From Thermomicrobiales bacterium (GTDB taxonomy: Bacteria > Chloroflexota > Chloroflexia > Thermomicrobiales > UBA6265): 64,000 nucleotides of DNA. Made by a program: the position numbers and the translations under genes. Location: positions 28,708 to 92,707 of the forward strand of contig JAMLHN010000001.1 of the NCBI GenBank assembly GCA_023957115.1, given 5' to 3'. Below the pieces are notes generated by a model that made no database searches, had not been told where the DNA came from, and was given only the letters and a program-made list of their open reading frames with translations. Positions 61,193 to 64,000 of the stretch are shown here, piece after piece (positions within the stretch are counted from its first letter, which is position 1; every line of letters begins with the position of its first letter).

Positions 61193-61287
61193 CTGACCCA
61201 GCTTTGCTGCCCCAGAAAGTGTTCGCAAATCGGACCTGTCGATCAAGACCGGTGTATCGAGAGCAAGCGGGCCATACGCTCTCCACA

Positions 61288-61397
61288 GGACGCAGGACGC
61301 AGGACGCAGGACGCAGGACGCAGGACGCAGGACGCAGGACACAGGACCTTTTCAAGGACGCAGGACGAAGGACGCAGGACGCAGGACACAGGACCTT
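61288..61397 (+). repeat. Two-level GGACGCA heptamer array
   Basis: Seven GGACGCA units, then GGACACA, GGACCTT and the spacer TTCAA. A second block follows: GGACGCA, GGACGAA, GGACGCA, GGACGCA, GGACACA, GGACCTT and again TTCAA. So whole blocks, not only units, have been duplicated. The complementary strand reads CTGCGTC, one base from the CTGCGTG unit at 48052. Confidence 0.88.
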
Positions 61398-61462
61398 TTC
61401 AAGCGATTCCGAACGATATCCCGGATTCTGTATTAGAGCAGAATCCGCAACCATGACCAACG

Positions 61463-61966
61463 TCATCGATAGCCCGCATGCCGGAAGCAGGCACGCGCGG
61501 TGGCGGCGGTCACGGCGTTGAGGCCCTCGCCGATGGCGTCCATCAGCGCATCGACCGTGCGCGCCGCGACCGAGCGCAGATGGGCCTTGAGTTGGCTGAA
61601 GATCAGTTCGATCGGATTGAAGTCCGGCGAGTAGGCCGGCAGGAACCGCAGGTGGCATCCGGCGGCTTCGATGGCCTTCCGGGCAGCCGGGGTCTTGTGC
61701 ACGCTCAAGTTGTCCAGGATCACCACCTGCCCCGGCCGCAGGGTGGGCACCAACTGCTCGCGCACCCACTGGGCGAAGACGACCCCATTGAGCGCCCCTT
61801 CGAAGGTCAGGGAGGGACCGACCCCGGTGGCGGTCAAGGCGGCCAGACAGGTGACATTGGGTCCGTGGTTGCGGGGAACGGCGGCCACGAGCCGCTTCCC
61901 GCGCGGGGCGCGGCCATGGCGGCGGGTCATGGTGATCTGCGTGCTGGTTTCATCCAGAAAGACCAC
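61463..61966 (-). CDS. IS630 transposase, C-terminal DDE part (OrfB)
   Basis: The 168-residue segment holds the catalytic triad of the DDE_3 domain: VFLDETST (first Asp), VILDNLSVHKTP (second Asp) and PDFNPIELIFSQLK (Glu). The GTG at 61966 is only an in-frame codon; the frame is open back to about 62050, reading SLIATERDPEQRAAWEADQASLPSDG. The functional protein is expected to be an OrfA-OrfB fusion made by -1 slippage on the run of eight A (minus strand) near 62046-62053. Confidence 0.85.
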   Translation of the reverse strand: MVFLDETSTQITMTRRHGRAPRGKRLVAAVPRNHGPNVTCLAALTATGVGPSLTFEGALNGVVFAQWVREQLVPTLRPGQVVILDNLSVHKTPAARKAIEAAGCHLRFLPAYSPDFNPIELIFSQLKAHLRSVAARTVDALMDAIGEGLNAVTAATARACFRHAGYR

Positions 61967-62037
61967 GCCATCGGAGGGGAGGCTCGCTTGGTCTGCTTCC
62001 CAGGCGGCCCGCTGCTCGGGGTCGCGTTCCGTGGCGA

Positions 62038-62384
62038 TCAGGCTCTTTTTTTTCGCGGCCGGTCCAACCGCTCAAGCGTGCGACACACCGTTCCCCAGCC
62101 GACCACCACCTGGTGCTCCTGTGCCAGCCAGGTCCGCAACTCGGCAATGGTGGCGTCCGGCACTGCATCGATATGGGCTTGCAGTGCCTGCTCCTGGGCC
62201 GCCGTCAATCGGCGCGGACGACCGCCGGTCGGCGTGGCCGGTGCCAGCGATGCGGTATCGGCCTGCCGGAGCTTCCAATCGTAGATGGCATCGACACTGA
62301 CGGAAAAGCGTTGGGCGACCTCGCGCCGTCCGCCACGGCCGCCATCACCCGCTCACGGAGATCCACCGAATACGCGCGGGGCAT
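62038..62384 (-). CDS. IS630 transposase, N-terminal helix-turn-helix part (OrfA, frame-broken)
   Basis: The ATG at 62384 gives MPRAYSVDLRERVMAAVADG, the classic start of these transposases. One base is missing near 62325, after which the homologous text continues in another frame: REVAQRFSVSVDAIYDWKLR (helix-turn-helix), RPRRLTAAQEQALQAHI and VGWGTVCRTLERLDRPRKK. It ends at a TGA at 62038-62040. An A8 tract precedes the end, as expected for programmed -1 frameshifting into OrfB. If the 62325 lesion is real, the copy is dead. Confidence 0.75.
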
Positions 62385-62437
62385 GCGCTCAGTTTGACAA
62401 AACCAGTGCTCGGTTGGCAAGGGTTCCGGATTGCGCT

Positions 62438-63476
62438 CTAGACCGGGGCAAGCTCTCCGGCGACGACGGTACGGTCGACGGCCTCCGCGATCTTGGCCAA
62501 CCGTGGCATGAGGTCGGCGAACTCTTCGAAGTTCAACGACTGTTGACCGTCCGAGAGGGCATGATCCGGGTTCGGATGCACTTCGATGATTAGACCGTCC
62601 GCTCCGGCGGCGACACCCGCCATCGCCAGCGAGGCGACAAAGGGACGCTTCCCGGCGGCATGGCTCGGATCGACGAAGATCGGCAGATGCGAGAGCTTCT
62701 GGGCCACCGGAACCGCCGCGATGTCGAAGGTGTTGCGCGTCTGGGTTTCGAAGGTGCGAATGCCGCGCTCGCAGAAGATGACGTTCGGATTGCCCTGCGC
62801 CAGCACATACTCTGCTGCCAGCAGCCACTCCTCGATCAACATGCTCATACCGCGCTTGAGCATGACCGGTTTGCCCGTCTTGCCGACTTCTTCCAGCAGG
62901 TAGTAATTCTGACAGTTGCGCGCGCCGATCTGGAAGATATCGGTGTACTTGTAGACCTGCTCGACATCGGCTGGCGTCATCACCTCGGTGATGATGGCCA
63001 ATCCGGTTTCCTCACGCGCGGTCGCCAGGATTTCGAGTCCCTTCTGACCCAAACCCCGGAACTCGTACGGCGACGTGCGCGGTTTGTAGGCGCCGCCGCG
63101 CAGCGCCTTGGCGCCGGCTGCCTTGACGGCGCGGGCAGTTTCCAGGGTTTGCGCTTCCGATTCGACGGAACAGGGGCCGGCAATGACGACGACCTCATCC
63201 CCGCCGATCTCGAAATCGAGCACCTTGATACGTGTCTTCTTTGGATGGAATTCCCAGCTTGCCAGTTTGTATTTTTTGGTGACCCGCATGACCTGTTCGA
63301 CTTCGTCGAACGCCTCGAGCATCTCATCGAGCGTAGGGGGAAGTGGAGTCGTCCCGACCACGCCGATGATGGTGTTGCTCACCAGAGAGATGTGCGTCCA
63401 GGTCCAGCGATCGAATACGCTCGACCACGGCGTCGACGGACGATTGGGCCGCGCCCGGCTGCATCACAACGATCAT
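62438..63476 (-). CDS. aroF: 3-deoxy-7-phosphoheptulonate (DAHP) synthase (frame-broken near 63375)
   Basis: The main frame (314 residues, from 63382) contains [58 protein letters not shown] and [12 protein letters not shown]. It is the type I-beta enzyme that joins PEP and erythrose 4-phosphate in the first shikimate step. The family N-terminus, [21 protein letters not shown], lies in the overlapping frame from an ATG at 63476 with GGAGG upstream. One missing base near 63375 separates the two. The TAG stop uses the last base of the IS630 element as its G. It is just downstream of chorismate mutase on the same strand. Confidence 0.87.
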
Positions 63477-63559
63477 TTCTTCCTCCAGACCGCGACCGTG
63501 GTTTCCAGCGACCGATGTGCAGATAGTGCGAACGGACAATACGGTGGTCAACCGCAATT

Positions 63560-63993
63560 TCAGGAGACGGCGGCTTCGTCCTCGTCGTACGCCCATTCGG
63601 GCCGGAGCTGACGTGCGCCCTTGAGATAAACATGCCGGATTTCCGACGCGCTCTTGGTCGTATTGATTTGAGCAGCACGCGGACAGCCTTCTGCAACGAT
63701 GCCGGCACATCCATTTCGTGCGCGCACATCAACGGAACCTCGTACCAACCGATCTCCCGGGCGGCCACTGCCGGAAAGGTGGCGTTGAGATCCGGCGAGG
63801 TGGTGAATATCGCGCTCACCACATGCTCCGGTTCCAGATCGTTGAGCCGGATGAGGAGATTCATCATCTCCGTGGTCGCTTCGAGAATGTCCTCCGCGGT
63901 GTTGGCATCCGCGGTGGTCGCCCCCCGAATCCCTCGGCAGACCAACGGTCGCAGATCGCTCGCCGGCTGGCCGTTGTACAAGGTTCCCGCCAT
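63560..63993 (-). CDS. aroH: Chorismate mutase, AroH type (frame-broken near 63660)
   Basis: From the ATG at 63993: VCRGIRGATTADANTAEDILEATTEMMN, IFTTSPDLNATFPAVAAREIGWYEVPLMCAHEMDVPASLQKAVRVLL; then, one frame away, INTTKSASEIRHVYLKGARQLRPEW to a stop at 63560. Joined, the product is about 144 residues. All residues known for the Bacillus AroH active site are present: Arg of RGIRG, Cys and Glu of CAHE, Arg of AVRVLL, Tyr of HVYL. It converts chorismate to prephenate. One missing base, near 63660, breaks the frame. The promoter lies outside the window. Confidence 0.82.
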
Positions 63994-64000
63994 CGATTCC

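Larger units (their letters stand above)
61436..62438 (-). mobile_element. IS630-family insertion sequence, about 1003 bp
   Basis: Imperfect terminal inverted repeats: GAGCAGAATCCGCAACC at 61436, and GAGCGCAATCCGGAACC read inward from 62438. Each is flanked by TA (61434-61435 and 62439-62440), the target duplication of the IS630/Tc1-mariner group. The element contains one transposase in two overlapping frames. Its right end falls inside the stop codon of the neighbouring DAHP synthase gene. Confidence 0.88.

Overview
The window is GC-rich, densely coded bacterial DNA with no rRNA, tRNA or CRISPR. Its stock of secreted SH3b-repeat proteins with Thr/Pro linkers, DUF4389, M29 aminopeptidase and YfhO-type genes fits Chloroflexota, plausibly Thermomicrobia-like. 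That placement is inference from gene content. Six ORF breaks each need exactly one missing base restored, which points to either single-base deletions or an imperfect draft assembly.

Layout. 1-7 kb: the end of an aspartoacylase-family gene, small membrane/secreted proteins, a copper-handling cluster (CopC-CopD fusion, YcnI, a His-rich secreted protein), a YccF protein and an M29 aminopeptidase. 7.4-12 kb: a four-carbon sugar-acid kinase/dehydrogenase pair, an Abi/HEPN-type gene, a deoxyribosyltransferase and an esterase. 12-22.5 kb: envelope biology (NlpC/P60 hydrolase, class A beta-lactamase-like hydrolase, lytic transglycosylase, a six-SH3b protein) mixed with a C45 hydrolase and an SMP-30 protein. 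22.6-33.7 kb: small-molecule metabolism (two SDRs, phosphatase, DSD1-type PLP enzyme, GlpD, LLM oxidoreductase), two orphan solute-binding proteins and a MntA/HepT toxin-antitoxin pair. 33.9-45.7 kb: a giant Cna-B/SpaA-type adhesin of more than 20 repeats, followed by a subtilisin-SH3b protein. 46-47 kb: recA with a clear promoter and palindromic operator. 47-60 kb: an S9 peptidase, a compact run of SH3b, HDAC-like, coiled-coil and YfhO genes, then a second NlpC/P60 protein behind a long structured leader. 60-64 kb: a methyltransferase, an IS630-family element, DAHP synthase and chorismate mutase.

The most unusual feature is non-coding. At least nine 3'-flanking regions carry arrays with a strict 7-bp period. 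Some are homogeneous (9 GGGAAAT, 15 CCCAGCT, 15 CTGCGTG, 7 or more GGACGCA). Others are short mixtures of related heptamers obeying RGGRNNT-like or CTGCNNG-like consensuses, often as inverted pairs between converging genes. They sit against stop codons rather than start codons. Other leads are two highly folded 5' leaders, an IS inserted in the stop codon of the DAHP synthase gene, and adhesin repeats that combine a Cys pair, an acidic loop and an isopeptide-like triad.
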